DNA of 64,000 nucleotides from HK1 sp965215295. Lineage in GTDB: Bacteria > Pseudomonadota > Gammaproteobacteria > HK1. How positions within the stretch are numbered: position 1 is the first letter of the stretch; each line of letters begins with the position of its first letter. Location: assembly GCA_965215295.1 (NCBI GenBank), contig OZ244045.1, positions 3,162,001 through 3,226,000 of the forward strand. The letters run 5' to 3'. Under the pieces are notes generated by a model. That model was not told the origin of the DNA and ran no database searches. It saw only the letters and a list, made by a program, of their open reading frames with translations. The translations under genes and the position numbers were made by a program. Shown here piece by piece: positions 35,418 to 43,809 of the stretch.

Positions 35418-36572
35418 TCAACCTCCCGTGTTCAAGTTGCGAGCCGCCGAGATCATCGCCGGCTGGACCACGTCACCCGTGGTGTTTCCGAACGCATTGC
35501 GCTGGTACGTCACGACCGCTGCGAGCTCGACGTCGTTCAACTGCGAGCCGAACGGCCTCATCGCCGTCCCGCTGCGCCCGTCCATCACCAGCTTCAGATG
35601 GGCCTGGACGTCCCCGGTCGCCACCTCGCTTCCGCGAATGGAGGGAAAGGCGCCGTCGACACCGGCCCCATCCAGTTGATGGCACGTCGCGCAGGACGTG
35701 ACGTAGACCTTCTCTCCGAACGCCATCAGCTCCGGCTTGCTCCAGGTGCGCATCGCGAGGGCGGCCTGCTCCGCCCGGGCCGTCTTCTGCTCGGCGACCC
35801 AGGCCCTGTACTCCTCTTCCGGAGCCGCGCGGACCACGATGGGCATGAACCCGTGGTCCTTGCCGCAGAGCTCGGCGCACTGGCCCCGATAGACGCCGGG
35901 CTCCTTCACCCGTGTCCACATCTCGTTGATGAAGCCCGGAATCGCATCCTTCTTCTGCCCCAGCTCCGGCACCCACCACGCGTGGATGACGTCATCGGCG
36001 GTCAGCAGCAGGCGCACCTTCCTGTCGACGGGGAAGACGACGGGGTTGTCGACTTCGAGGAGGTAGTTCTCGACCTTCGTCGGATCTTCGTAGATGGCCT
36101 GGCGGCTCGATGGCGCGAGATTGCTGTACACCGTGATGCCGTCCTCGATGTACTCGTACTTCCACTTCCACTGGTAGGCGGTGACCTTGACGGTGAGGTC
36201 GGCGTCGGTGGTGTCTTCCATCTCGATGAGGGTCGTCGTCGCCGGCACCGCCATCGCCACGAGGATGACGATCGGGATCACCGTCCATGCGATCTCGGCG
36301 AACGTGCTGTGGTGGAACTGCGCGGCCTGCGCCCCGGCCGCCTTGCGGTGACGCACGATCGAGATGAACATGACGCCGAAGACCACCACGCCGATCGCGA
36401 CGCAGATCCACAGGATGAGCATGTGCAGGTCGTACACGATCCGGCTGATCGGCGTGACCCCGACCGGCAGGTTCAAATCCCATTCCGCGAACGCCTCCGT
36501 GCTCGCGAGTGCGAGCAGCGTGAAGACCGCAGCGCCCGAACTCGCCCATCGGCCCGGTGTTCTCCTATGCAT
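35418..36572 (-). CDS. coxB: Cytochrome c oxidase subunit II fused to cytochrome c (caa3 type)
   Basis: 384 residues: a signal peptide, two membrane helices (LHMLILWICVAIGVVVFGVM and AEIAWTVIPIVILVAMAV), and a periplasmic CuA domain with DDVIHAWWVPELGQKKDAIP and the binuclear ligands in GQCAELCGKDHGFMPI. At the C-terminus a class I cytochrome c domain has CATCHQLDGAG and the distal methionine in GTAMRPFG. The fused heme c makes this a caa3-type oxidase that accepts electrons from cytochrome c directly. It is first in the cox operon and ends 5 bp before coxA. Confidence 0.96.
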   Translation of the reverse strand: MHRRTPGRWASSGAAVFTLLALASTEAFAEWDLNLPVGVTPISRIVYDLHMLILWICVAIGVVVFGVMFISIVRHRKAAGAQAAQFHHSTFAEIAWTVIPIVILVAMAVPATTTLIEMEDTTDADLTVKVTAYQWKWKYEYIEDGITVYSNLAPSSRQAIYEDPTKVENYLLEVDNPVVFPVDRKVRLLLTADDVIHAWWVPELGQKKDAIPGFINEMWTRVKEPGVYRGQCAELCGKDHGFMPIVVRAAPEEEYRAWVAEQKTARAEQAALAMRTWSKPELMAFGEKVYVTSCATCHQLDGAGVDGAFPSIRGSEVATGDVQAHLKLVMDGRSGTAMRPFGSQLNDVELAAVVTYQRNAFGNTTGDVVQPAMISAARNLNTGG

Positions 36573-37089
36573 CTTCCAGTCTCTCCGCTTGACGAATTCT
36601 TCCGGCGCCGGACGGGTCCCGGCCTCCGATCACCTCGCTCAGGGTCGCAGCCAGCCGCACGCGCTCGGTCTCGGTCAGAAATTCCCCCAGAACCACCTCG
36701 TTGCCATGTGATCGGACCAACAGGCGGCTCGCGCGATCACCCCGGGACCAATGGATGTCGACCCGGGCCCATGCCCGCTGAAACAGCCACTCGCACCGCG
36801 GCCCGGGCCTCTCCTTCTCGACCTTGACGACCTCCGCGTCCACCGTCACCACCTGGACCGACGTTCCCGCCAGGGCGTTGACGTAGAACGCGATGCCGAG
36901 CATCGCGACCTCCCCCCCGGCGAACGGAAGCACGGGCCAGAACCCCGCAGCCGCGAACACCCCGGCAATGATCAGGCTGCAGGATGCGATGCAGAGGTAG
37001 ACGACCTTCGTCTGCCCCCACGACAGCGATCGGTTCGGCCGGATGATGATGCTCCGTACGGAGCCGTCCTCGATCCTGGTGGCAAACAT
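36565..37089 (-). CDS. DUF2244 membrane protein
   Basis: 174 residues. Two helices (VVYLCIASCSLIIAGVFAAAGF and LPFAGGEVAMLGIAFYVNAL) follow the family start IIIRPNRSLSWGQTK, and a C-terminal domain contains RASRLLVRSHGNEVVLGEFLTETER. This matches DUF2244, commonly found immediately before coxB. The stop overlaps coxB by 8 bp. Its role is unknown; position suggests a link to the oxidase. Confidence 0.85.
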   Translation of the reverse strand: MFATRIEDGSVRSIIIRPNRSLSWGQTKVVYLCIASCSLIIAGVFAAAGFWPVLPFAGGEVAMLGIAFYVNALAGTSVQVVTVDAEVVKVEKERPGPRCEWLFQRAWARVDIHWSRGDRASRLLVRSHGNEVVLGEFLTETERVRLAATLSEVIGGRDPSGAGRIRQAERLEDA

Positions 37090-37204
37090 GCGTACCCCGC
37101 GTCACCACCGCTGCCCCAACGAAGGGCGGCCAATGCTACAGCACGCCCGTTCGCCCCCGCAACACGAGAACCCCTTGAAAAAGGATGGTTTTCGTGCCTT
37201 GCGA

Positions 37205-38107
37205 TCACGGTCCGAACCCTGCTCCCGCAGACCAGTCCACTCGCGGAAACACGGCGGAGGTTCCGGGCCGTCCAGGGTCGGGAGCCCACGCATGGCCGAA
37301 CACGAACTCCACGCTCACGGGCAGCACACCCTCGGGGTCACGCATCGTATCGTATCGCGCTGCCGCAATCCGGAAGGACTCGGCCGCGGTCAGCCCGCGG
37401 CGGCGCGCCGCGAGCGCACCGGAACCCCCGCTGCGGCTCAGAACGCGACACAGGTGCCAGAAGTCGGGGGTCCGGAGCCGGACACGCTGGATGTCGATCA
37501 CGACATCCGCGAAGCCGGCGCGCACCATGGCGTCGCCGAGCACGTGCATCTCCGCGAACGGGTGCATCCGGTGCGGATCATCCTGGCCCCGCCACGCAAA
37601 CGCGAGCTCCTTCAAGGTGTCGGGACCTAGGGTGCTGAGCAGGAACAGACCGCCGGGACGCAGGATGCGCAGGCATTCCGCCAGCGCGTCGTCGACCGGA
37701 TCGAACCACGGCAACGCAAGGTTGGACAGAACGAGGCCGACCGAACGGGACGACAACGGAAGCCGCTCGGCCTCGCCGGCGACATACCGATGCCTGGAGA
37801 ACCAGCGCGGCGCACGCGAGCCGGCGCGCTTCAGCAAATCGACCACGGGGTCGACGGACACCACGTCGGCACCGCGGTAGCGGCGGGCGAGCGCGCGGGC
37901 TCCCGCACCGGTCCCGGCTCCGAGATCGAGAATCCGCCGCGGCGCGATGCGAATGTCGTCGAGACGATCGAGCAACGCATCGCGCGCGATGCCCACCGCA
38001 CGCGCGAACTCCGGCTCCCCGTCGCCGGCGCGCGCGAACCGGCGCCTTACCGCGACACGATCGAAAGTCGACGAGATCGGGCGCCGTGCGGTTGGCCGCT
38101 CTGCCAT
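37205..38107 (-). CDS. bioC: Malonyl-ACP O-methyltransferase
   Basis: 300 residues. It methylates malonyl-ACP, so that the ester can prime pimeloyl synthesis for biotin. The N-terminal AVRRRFARAGDGEPEFARAVGIARDALLDRL is typical of BioC. The SAM motif is ILDLGAGTGAGARALARRY, motif II LPLSSRSVGLVLSNLALPWF, and LLSTLGPDTLKELAFAWRG is a BioC hallmark. The C-terminal half has SVEFVFGHAW. ATG 38107 is used. It is divergent from comF; the 135 bp between should hold both promoters. Other biotin genes are not in the window. Confidence 0.92.
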   Translation of the reverse strand: MAERPTARRPISSTFDRVAVRRRFARAGDGEPEFARAVGIARDALLDRLDDIRIAPRRILDLGAGTGAGARALARRYRGADVVSVDPVVDLLKRAGSRAPRWFSRHRYVAGEAERLPLSSRSVGLVLSNLALPWFDPVDDALAECLRILRPGGLFLLSTLGPDTLKELAFAWRGQDDPHRMHPFAEMHVLGDAMVRAGFADVVIDIQRVRLRTPDFWHLCRVLSRSGGSGALAARRRGLTAAESFRIAAARYDTMRDPEGVLPVSVEFVFGHAWAPDPGRPGTSAVFPRVDWSAGAGFGP

Positions 38108-38242
38108 GGGCGTCGAGTATGGGGTCGTCGGCCAGGCGGGTCGAGAGCGCACGGCCGACACGTCGCGAGACGAAAGTGAACGGTGCGCCGGTTGCGGCGT
38201 CCGTATCATGCGGTCCCGACCTGTCGGTACGGACCGTCGAAG

Positions 38243-38908
38243 ATGCGATACCCGCGCAGCGACATCTGCCTGCTCTGCGACGCGCCGGGCGGGGCCATCC
38301 CCAATCTGTGCGACGCCTGTGTCCGCGAGCTGCCGTCCCTGCCCGAGCCCTGCATTGCCTGCGGAGCGAGTGCGGTGCCCCATGCGAAGCTGTGCCGATC
38401 CTGCGCGGTGAGGCATCCACCGGTCGATCGGACCCTTTGTGCGCTCGCATATGCGCCGCCCGTCGACTACCTTGTCGGGCGATTGAAGTTCCGTCGGGAC
38501 TTGTGCGTCGTCCCCGCACTGGCCGGGCTTCTCCTGCGCACCGTCGCTCGCGAGTCCGGCACCGACTGGCTTGTCCCCGTACCGGTCACGCCGGCGCGAC
38601 TGCGCAAACGCGGGTTCAATCAGGCGCTGGAGATCGCGCGGGTGCTCGGCAGGTGCCGTGGAGTGCCGATCGCAAGGACGGTACACCGGCGACGCGGCGC
38701 CGAGACCCCGCAGTCGTCACTACCCGATACCGCCGCCCGGCAGACGAACGTGCGGAGTGCGTTCGAAACACGGGGATCCATCGGCGGTCATGTCGCGATC
38801 GTCGACGACGTCGTGACCACCGGAGCCACGGTCAACGCACTGGCGCGATGCCTCAAAGGCGCCGGCGCCCACCGGGTCGATGTCTGGGCGGTGGCCCGGA
38901 CGCCGTGA
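38243..38908 (+). CDS. comF: ComF family phosphoribosyltransferase-like protein
   Basis: 221 residues. A four-cysteine zinc site at the N-terminus (CLLCDAP, CDAC, CIACGAS, CRSCAVRHP) is followed by the ComF body LAYAPPVDYLVGRLKFRRD, LVPVPVTPARLRKRGFNQA and a phosphoribosyltransferase loop VAIVDDVVTTGATVNALARCL. ComF/GntX proteins support DNA uptake in competent species; in others they are linked to use of external DNA or have no known role. ATG 38243 places the first CxxC near the start. It is convergent with gyrB. Confidence 0.92.
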   Translation: MRYPRSDICLLCDAPGGAIPNLCDACVRELPSLPEPCIACGASAVPHAKLCRSCAVRHPPVDRTLCALAYAPPVDYLVGRLKFRRDLCVVPALAGLLLRTVARESGTDWLVPVPVTPARLRKRGFNQALEIARVLGRCRGVPIARTVHRRRGAETPQSSLPDTAARQTNVRSAFETRGSIGGHVAIVDDVVTTGATVNALARCLKGAGAHRVDVWAVARTP

Positions 38909-38940
38909 CATAAAATAGTTCAAATCAATGGGTTACGAAA

Positions 38941-41370
38941 TCATGCGTCGAGATTGGTGACGGCGAGGGCGTTCTCTTCGATGAACTCCCGGCGCGGCAC
39001 CACATGGTCGCCCATCAGTGTGGTGAAAAGCTCGTCGGCCGCAACCGCGTCCTCGATGCGGACCCGGAGCAGTCGGCGGGTCTCGGGGTCCATCGTCGTC
39101 TCCCAGAGCTGGTCCGGGTTCATTTCCCCGAGCCCCTTGTAGCGCTGGATGTGCGTTCCTCGGCGGGCATCCTCGAGAAGCCACTCGATCGCCTCGCGCG
39201 CCGTCGCAACCTCATGGCGTCTCTCGCCCTTGTGCACCGCGGCATCGGCCAAGGGCGAATCCAGGCGCCCGCTCAAGCGCACGAGGTCGCGATACTCGGC
39301 CGATCGGAAGAACTCGCTGCCGAGCCGACGTTCCGATGCGACGCCGTGCAGAGTTGCTTCGATCAGGATCGCGAATCCGTCGTCGGGGCGCTCCTCGACG
39401 GAGATGCGGAAACGGTCCCGATCCGTCGCCGCCACCTCGATCCGCTGCCCGAGCGTATCGGCCCACTCCCGCGCCTGTGCGGTCCCGGTCCCGGCGGAGC
39501 CGTTCGTGTCGAGCAACGGGGCGTGCATCATCGCGCCGAGCGCTTCGGGCGGGATACGGCGCGAAAGCCGTTTCACGATCCCGCCGAGCCGCAGATGCTC
39601 GCGGGCGATCCCCTCCAGCGCGGGGCCCTCGATCACCGTCCGACCGTCGCCGTTCGCATGCACGACGTGCGTTCCGGCCAGAGCCGACTCCATGAAGTAG
39701 GCATCCAGCTCGGATTCATCCTTGAGATAGCGTTCGGACTTGCCCTTTCGCGCCTTGAACAGCGGCGGCTGAGCGATGTAGATGGTACCCCTGTCTATGA
39801 GCTCCGGCATCTGGCGGTAGAAGAACGTCAGCAGCAGGGTGCGGATGTGCGAGCCGTCGATGTCCGCATCGGTCATGATGATGATGCGGTGGTAGCGCAG
39901 CTTTGCCGGGTCGTACTCCTCTTTGCCGATCCCGCAGCCGAGCGCGGTGATCAGCGTTCCCACCTCCGCCGACGACAGCATCTTGTCGAAGCGGGCCCGC
40001 TCGACGTTCAGGATCTTCCCCTTGAGCGGGAGGATCGCCTGAAAGCGCCGGTCTCGTCCCTGCTTGGCCGATCCCCCGGCCGAGTCGCCCTCGACGACGA
40101 AGAGCTCGGACCGGCTCGGATCCTTCTCCTGGCAGTCGGCGAGCTTGCCGGGCAGACCCGCGACGTCCAGTGCGGTCTTGCGCCGGGTCATCTCCCGGGC
40201 CTTGCGGGCGGCCTCGCGCGCCCGGGCCGCCTCGATGATCTTGCCCGCGATCGAACGCGCCTCGCCCGGAGTCTCGAGCAGGAACTCGGCGAGCTTCTCC
40301 GCGACGGTCGACTCGACCGCCCCCTTGACCTCGGAGGAGACGAGCTTGTCCTTTGTTTGCGAAGAGAATTTAGGATCCGGGACCTTGACCGACAGCACCG
40401 CCGTCAGCCCTTCACGGACATCGTCGCCGGTCGGCTCGACCTTGGCCTTCTGCGTCAACCCGTTGGCGTCCATGTACTGATTGAACGTCCGGGTGAGAGC
40501 GGAGCGGAACCCGGCGAGATGCGTTCCCCCGTCGCGCTGGGGGATGTTGTTCGTGAAGCAGAAGATGTTCTCCTGATACGAGTCGTTCCACTGCATGGCG
40601 AGCTCGACCGCGGTGCCGTCACGCTCGGCGACGATGAAGAGCACGCTCGGGTGGATCGGCGCCTTGTTGCGGTTCAGGTGCTCGACGAAGGCGCGAATCC
40701 CCCCTTGGTACTCGAAGAGGTCCTGCTTGCCCGAACGTTCGTCCAGCAGCTTGATCCGGACGCCGGAGTTGAGGAAGGACAGCTCGCGAAGCCGTTTGGC
40801 GAGAATGTCGTAGTGGAACGCGATGTTCGTGAACGTATTGGTGCTCGGGCGAAAGTGGATGACGGTGCCGCACCGTGCCGTCTCCCCGATGACTTCCAGG
40901 TCGGTCTCGGGGTCGCCGTGCCGGTAGATCTGCCGGTAAGTGCGGCCGTCGCGGTGGATGGTGAGATCGAGGCGTTCGGAGAGAGCGTTGACGACGGAGA
41001 CCCCCACCCCGTGGAGACCACCGGAGACCTTGTACGAGTTGTCGTCGAACTTTCCGCCCGCGTGCAGCATCGTCATGATGACTTCGGCGGCGGGACGGCC
41101 CTCCTCTTCGTGATCGTCGACCGGGATGCCGCGTCCATTGTCGGAGACCGTGATCGACTCGTCCGCGTGGACGGTCACCGCGACCTCCGTGCAGTACCCC
41201 GCGAGGGCCTCGTCGATGGAATTGTCCACGGTCTCGAACACCATGTGATGAAGGCCGGTGCCGTCATCGGTGTCGCCGATATACATGCCGGGCCGTTTTC
41301 GTACGGCCTCGAGGCCCTTCAGGACCTTGATATTCGAAGAGTCGTAGGTGGGGGCGGCCACTTGTGGCAC
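38941..41370 (-). CDS. gyrB: DNA gyrase subunit B
   Basis: 809 residues from GTG 41370. The ATPase subunit of gyrase, which introduces negative supercoils. The GHKL domain starts YDSSNIKVLKGLEAVRKRPG and contains DNGRGIPVD and GGLHGVGVSVVNAL. The TOPRIM domain has VVEGDSAGGSAKQGRDRRFQ and DADIDGSHIRTLLL, and after it comes the roughly 160-residue insertion of gammaproteobacteria. The tail is RYKGLGEMNPDQLWETTMDP. Start choice: GTG codons at 41370 and 41361 are both possible, and the leader would be very short because an extended -10 promoter lies at 41392-41397. Confidence 0.96.
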   Translation of the reverse strand: MPQVAAPTYDSSNIKVLKGLEAVRKRPGMYIGDTDDGTGLHHMVFETVDNSIDEALAGYCTEVAVTVHADESITVSDNGRGIPVDDHEEEGRPAAEVIMTMLHAGGKFDDNSYKVSGGLHGVGVSVVNALSERLDLTIHRDGRTYRQIYRHGDPETDLEVIGETARCGTVIHFRPSTNTFTNIAFHYDILAKRLRELSFLNSGVRIKLLDERSGKQDLFEYQGGIRAFVEHLNRNKAPIHPSVLFIVAERDGTAVELAMQWNDSYQENIFCFTNNIPQRDGGTHLAGFRSALTRTFNQYMDANGLTQKAKVEPTGDDVREGLTAVLSVKVPDPKFSSQTKDKLVSSEVKGAVESTVAEKLAEFLLETPGEARSIAGKIIEAARAREAARKAREMTRRKTALDVAGLPGKLADCQEKDPSRSELFVVEGDSAGGSAKQGRDRRFQAILPLKGKILNVERARFDKMLSSAEVGTLITALGCGIGKEEYDPAKLRYHRIIIMTDADIDGSHIRTLLLTFFYRQMPELIDRGTIYIAQPPLFKARKGKSERYLKDESELDAYFMESALAGTHVVHANGDGRTVIEGPALEGIAREHLRLGGIVKRLSRRIPPEALGAMMHAPLLDTNGSAGTGTAQAREWADTLGQRIEVAATDRDRFRISVEERPDDGFAILIEATLHGVASERRLGSEFFRSAEYRDLVRLSGRLDSPLADAAVHKGERRHEVATAREAIEWLLEDARRGTHIQRYKGLGEMNPDQLWETTMDPETRRLLRVRIEDAVAADELFTTLMGDHVVPRREFIEENALAVTNLDA

Positions 41371-41391
41371 CCGATGTGCAGGAAACGGCGG

Positions 41392-41400
41392 ATTATACCA
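41392..41400 (-). promoter_or_regulatory. Extended -10 promoter of gyrB
   Basis: On the minus strand TGGTATAAT (a perfect TATAAT with the TGn extension) overlaps the recF stop codon and lies about 22 bp before the gyrB GTG. No clear -35 box. The resulting leader would be about 15 bases. Confidence 0.5.
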
Positions 41401-42469
41401 CTGGGTGGATGCGTCCCTGTTCCACGTGGAACAGACGATCCGCTTCAACGTCGTCCCGGTCGAGACCGTGCCCGGGAACCGCGGTCAGGAAAACCTGTGC
41501 CCCGGTTGCGTTCAATTCCACGAGGCACCGTCTCCTGCTTTCCGGATCGAGTTCCGACGCCAGGTCATCGACCAGCACCACCGGCGGATACCCGAGTCTC
41601 GAGGCCAGATCTCGAACTTGTGCGACCACGACAGCGGTCACGAACAGCTTCGTCTCGCCACGCGACAGGCAATGCTGCAGAGGCCGGCCGCCGACGGTGA
41701 AACGGAGGTCTGCGCGATGTGGCCCTGCCTGGGTGTAACCTCGCACCCGATCGCTTGTCAGCAAGCGCTCACATGCGTGCATGAGGGACATGTCCGGATC
41801 CCAGCCTTGGTAGAACCGGATTTCGACCGGCATGCCAACCAGCTTGGCGATGATTTCTTTCATCGTCGGAAGTGCGCGTTCGAGATAGCGAACTCTCCGG
41901 GCCGTCAACTGATCCCCGGCCGCGGCAAGCTCGACGTCCCATCCACCGATCTCACCGTCACCGGCGCCGCCACGAATCGCTGCATTGCGCTGGCGCAGCG
42001 CGCGCCGATACCGCTGGTGATGGTCGAGGTACGTTGGTTCCACGTGAAACAGCAACCGATCGATGATCCGACGGCGCAGATCCGCACCATCGGTCACCAG
42101 CCGATACGAGTCGGGGGTCACGGCAACCGTCGGAAGAAACCCCGCAAGTACCGATGCCGCCTTGATGTCGGTACCGCCGCGGCGAACCCGCAGTCCATCG
42201 GGAGTGTGTTCGATCCCGATCGTTTCAGCACTCCCGTCGCCTCCGATCGTCCGCCCCACGATGCGCAGACCGGACTTCCCGTGAGTGACGACGTCACGCA
42301 GACGATGCGATCGGAAGGAGCGGCCCGACCCCATGATGTGAACCGCTTCGAGAAGGCTCGACTTTCCGCTGCCGTTCAGGCCGACAAGGAGATTGATGGA
42401 TGACGAGAACTCGATGTCTACGTCATCGAGAACGCGGAGATGCCGAACCTCGATGGCTTCGACATGCAT
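41393..42469 (-). CDS. recF: DNA replication and repair protein RecF
   Basis: 358 residues. It loads RecA at gaps and belongs to the SMC-like ATPases. Walker A is VGLNGSGKSSLLEA near residue 30, the signature QHCLSRGETKLFVTA near 275 and Walker B VVLVDDLASELDPESRRR near 305. It sits between dnaN (23 bp upstream) and gyrB in the classical order. Unusually, two parS-like palindromes are embedded in the gene, read as LLFHVEPTY and LFHVEQGRIH. Confidence 0.96.
   Translation of the reverse strand: MHVEAIEVRHLRVLDDVDIEFSSSINLLVGLNGSGKSSLLEAVHIMGSGRSFRSHRLRDVVTHGKSGLRIVGRTIGGDGSAETIGIEHTPDGLRVRRGGTDIKAASVLAGFLPTVAVTPDSYRLVTDGADLRRRIIDRLLFHVEPTYLDHHQRYRRALRQRNAAIRGGAGDGEIGGWDVELAAAGDQLTARRVRYLERALPTMKEIIAKLVGMPVEIRFYQGWDPDMSLMHACERLLTSDRVRGYTQAGPHRADLRFTVGGRPLQHCLSRGETKLFVTAVVVAQVRDLASRLGYPPVVLVDDLASELDPESRRRCLVELNATGAQVFLTAVPGHGLDRDDVEADRLFHVEQGRIHPVV
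41418..41433. promoter_or_regulatory. parS-like centromere site 1
   Basis: TGTTCCACGTGGAACA, a perfect 16-bp palindrome, equals the ParB-binding parS consensus in its GTT-CCACGTGG-AAC core. It is located in the 3' end of recF, about 2.2 kb from the presumed origin. parS sites near oriC are the norm in chromosomes with ParABS. parA and parB are not in the window. Confidence 0.85.
42036..42051. promoter_or_regulatory. parS-like centromere site 2
   Basis: GGTTCCACGTGAAACA, a near-palindrome with the invariant CCACGTGAAAC core of parS, inside recF and 0.6 kb from site 1. The half-sites are those of the two common consensus forms (GTTCCAC and GTGAAAC). Confidence 0.8.
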
Positions 42470-42492
42470 GCCCGTAGCTGTTCAATGCGGCT

Positions 42493-43602
42493 TCAGAGTC
42501 GCATGGGCATCACGACGAACTGACTGCTTGACCGGCCGTGCGGCTGAATCAGGCAACTGCTGGACGAGTCCGTGAGGAAAATATCGACGGTTTCGGAGGG
42601 CAACGTCGCCAATGCTTCGATGAGGTATGAGACGTTGAATCCGATTTCGAGGCTCTCGCCCTCGTATTCCAGCTCGATCTCGTCCGACGCCCTTTCCTGT
42701 TCGGGATTGTGGGCGTCAACCGTCAACTGTCCGGTTTCGAGTGTCAGACGAACGGTCCGGTACTTGTCACTCGACAACACCGATGCCCTGACCAGACACT
42801 GGCGGAGCGATTCCCTGTCGAGCGACAGCCGCTTGTCGCATGCCTCCGCATCCGGGACGACCCTTCCATAGTCCGGGAACTTCCCGTCGATCAGCTTGCT
42901 GGTAAATCGAACGCTGTCGATCGTCAGTTGAACCGCATTGGTGCCGATGCGCACTTGGAGCTCGACATCTTCCGTGGTGAGCAACTTGGCGAGTTCCAGC
43001 ACTCCTTTCCTGGGGACGATGATCGCCCTCGTCTCATCCAGTCCCGTCTCCGTGTCGAGTCGAGCGACCGCCAGCCTGTGGCCATCGGTGGCGACCGCCT
43101 TGACGCTCTGTGGGGCGACTTCCAGCAGCAGCCCGTTGAGATAGTACCGAACGTCCTGTCGAGCCATCGCGAACTGGGTGAGATCGATCAGGCGCTTCAG
43201 CTCGTTCTGCGCAACGGCGAATGCGAACTCGTCGGAGAGCACGTCCGTTGTGGGGAAATCCTCCGCCGGTAGCGTCGTCAACACGTACCGGCTACGACCC
43301 GACCGAATATGGGCCTTGCCGTCATCATCGATCTCGAACTCGATCTTTGCGCGGGGGGGCAGGGCCTGGCAGATATCGATGATCTTTCTCGCCGGCACCG
43401 TGACCCGGCCATCCACCAGACCGTCAACGGCCACCTGCGCTTCGAGCTCGACTTCCGAATCCGTCGCCGTAAAGGCCAGGACACCGCTCCGTGCGGTGAC
43501 GAGTATGTTCGACAGGACGGGAAGCGTCGGACGCTGCTCGATCACGCCACGAACGATGAGCAACGGTTTGAGCAGGGTCTCCCTGTCAATAATGAATTTC
43601 AT
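42493..43602 (-). CDS. dnaN: DNA polymerase III sliding clamp (beta subunit)
   Basis: 369 residues, three clamp domains. It starts MKFIIDRETLLKPLLIVRGV, then PTLPVLSNILV, YYLNGLLLEV, AVATDGHRLAVA in domain 2 and the C-terminal SSSSCLIQPHG ... FVVMPMRL that forms the partner-binding pocket. ATG 43602 has AAGGA seven bases upstream. It is followed by recF, and preceded by the 201-bp gap that is the best candidate for the origin. Confidence 0.97.
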   Translation of the reverse strand: MKFIIDRETLLKPLLIVRGVIEQRPTLPVLSNILVTARSGVLAFTATDSEVELEAQVAVDGLVDGRVTVPARKIIDICQALPPRAKIEFEIDDDGKAHIRSGRSRYVLTTLPAEDFPTTDVLSDEFAFAVAQNELKRLIDLTQFAMARQDVRYYLNGLLLEVAPQSVKAVATDGHRLAVARLDTETGLDETRAIIVPRKGVLELAKLLTTEDVELQVRIGTNAVQLTIDSVRFTSKLIDGKFPDYGRVVPDAEACDKRLSLDRESLRQCLVRASVLSSDKYRTVRLTLETGQLTVDAHNPEQERASDEIELEYEGESLEIGFNVSYLIEALATLPSETVDIFLTDSSSSCLIQPHGRSSSQFVVMPMRL

Positions 43603-43608
43603 GATCAA

Positions 43609-43809
43609 TCCTTTTGGATCTATTGGATCTAGTCCGCGCGGTCTCTGTGGATAGTTGTCGTTTTTCTTATCGGATCAACAGGTTGTCCTTCCGGATAACG
43701 ATGCCCGAAAACACTGTCGGCAATGTGGATGACTTGTGGACAGTGTGTGGTGACCGCAGCCGCTCGGCAGGAATGCAGTGCTTGTCCACAGGATTGCACC
43801 GGCGTTTTC
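43609..43809. other. oriC: Candidate origin of replication (dnaN-dnaA gap)
   Basis: Four DnaA-box-like nonamers: TGTGGATAG (43646-43654), TGTGGATGA (43724-43732), TGTGGACAG (43735-43743) and TTGTCCACA (43782-43790), each one or two mismatches from the consensus. An A/T-rich stretch around 43609-43665, including a T-run and several GATC/GGATC sites, could be the unwinding element. The gap must also contain the dnaN promoter. The other side of dnaA shows no boxes and is disrupted by an IS, which supports this gap as the origin. Confidence 0.6.
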
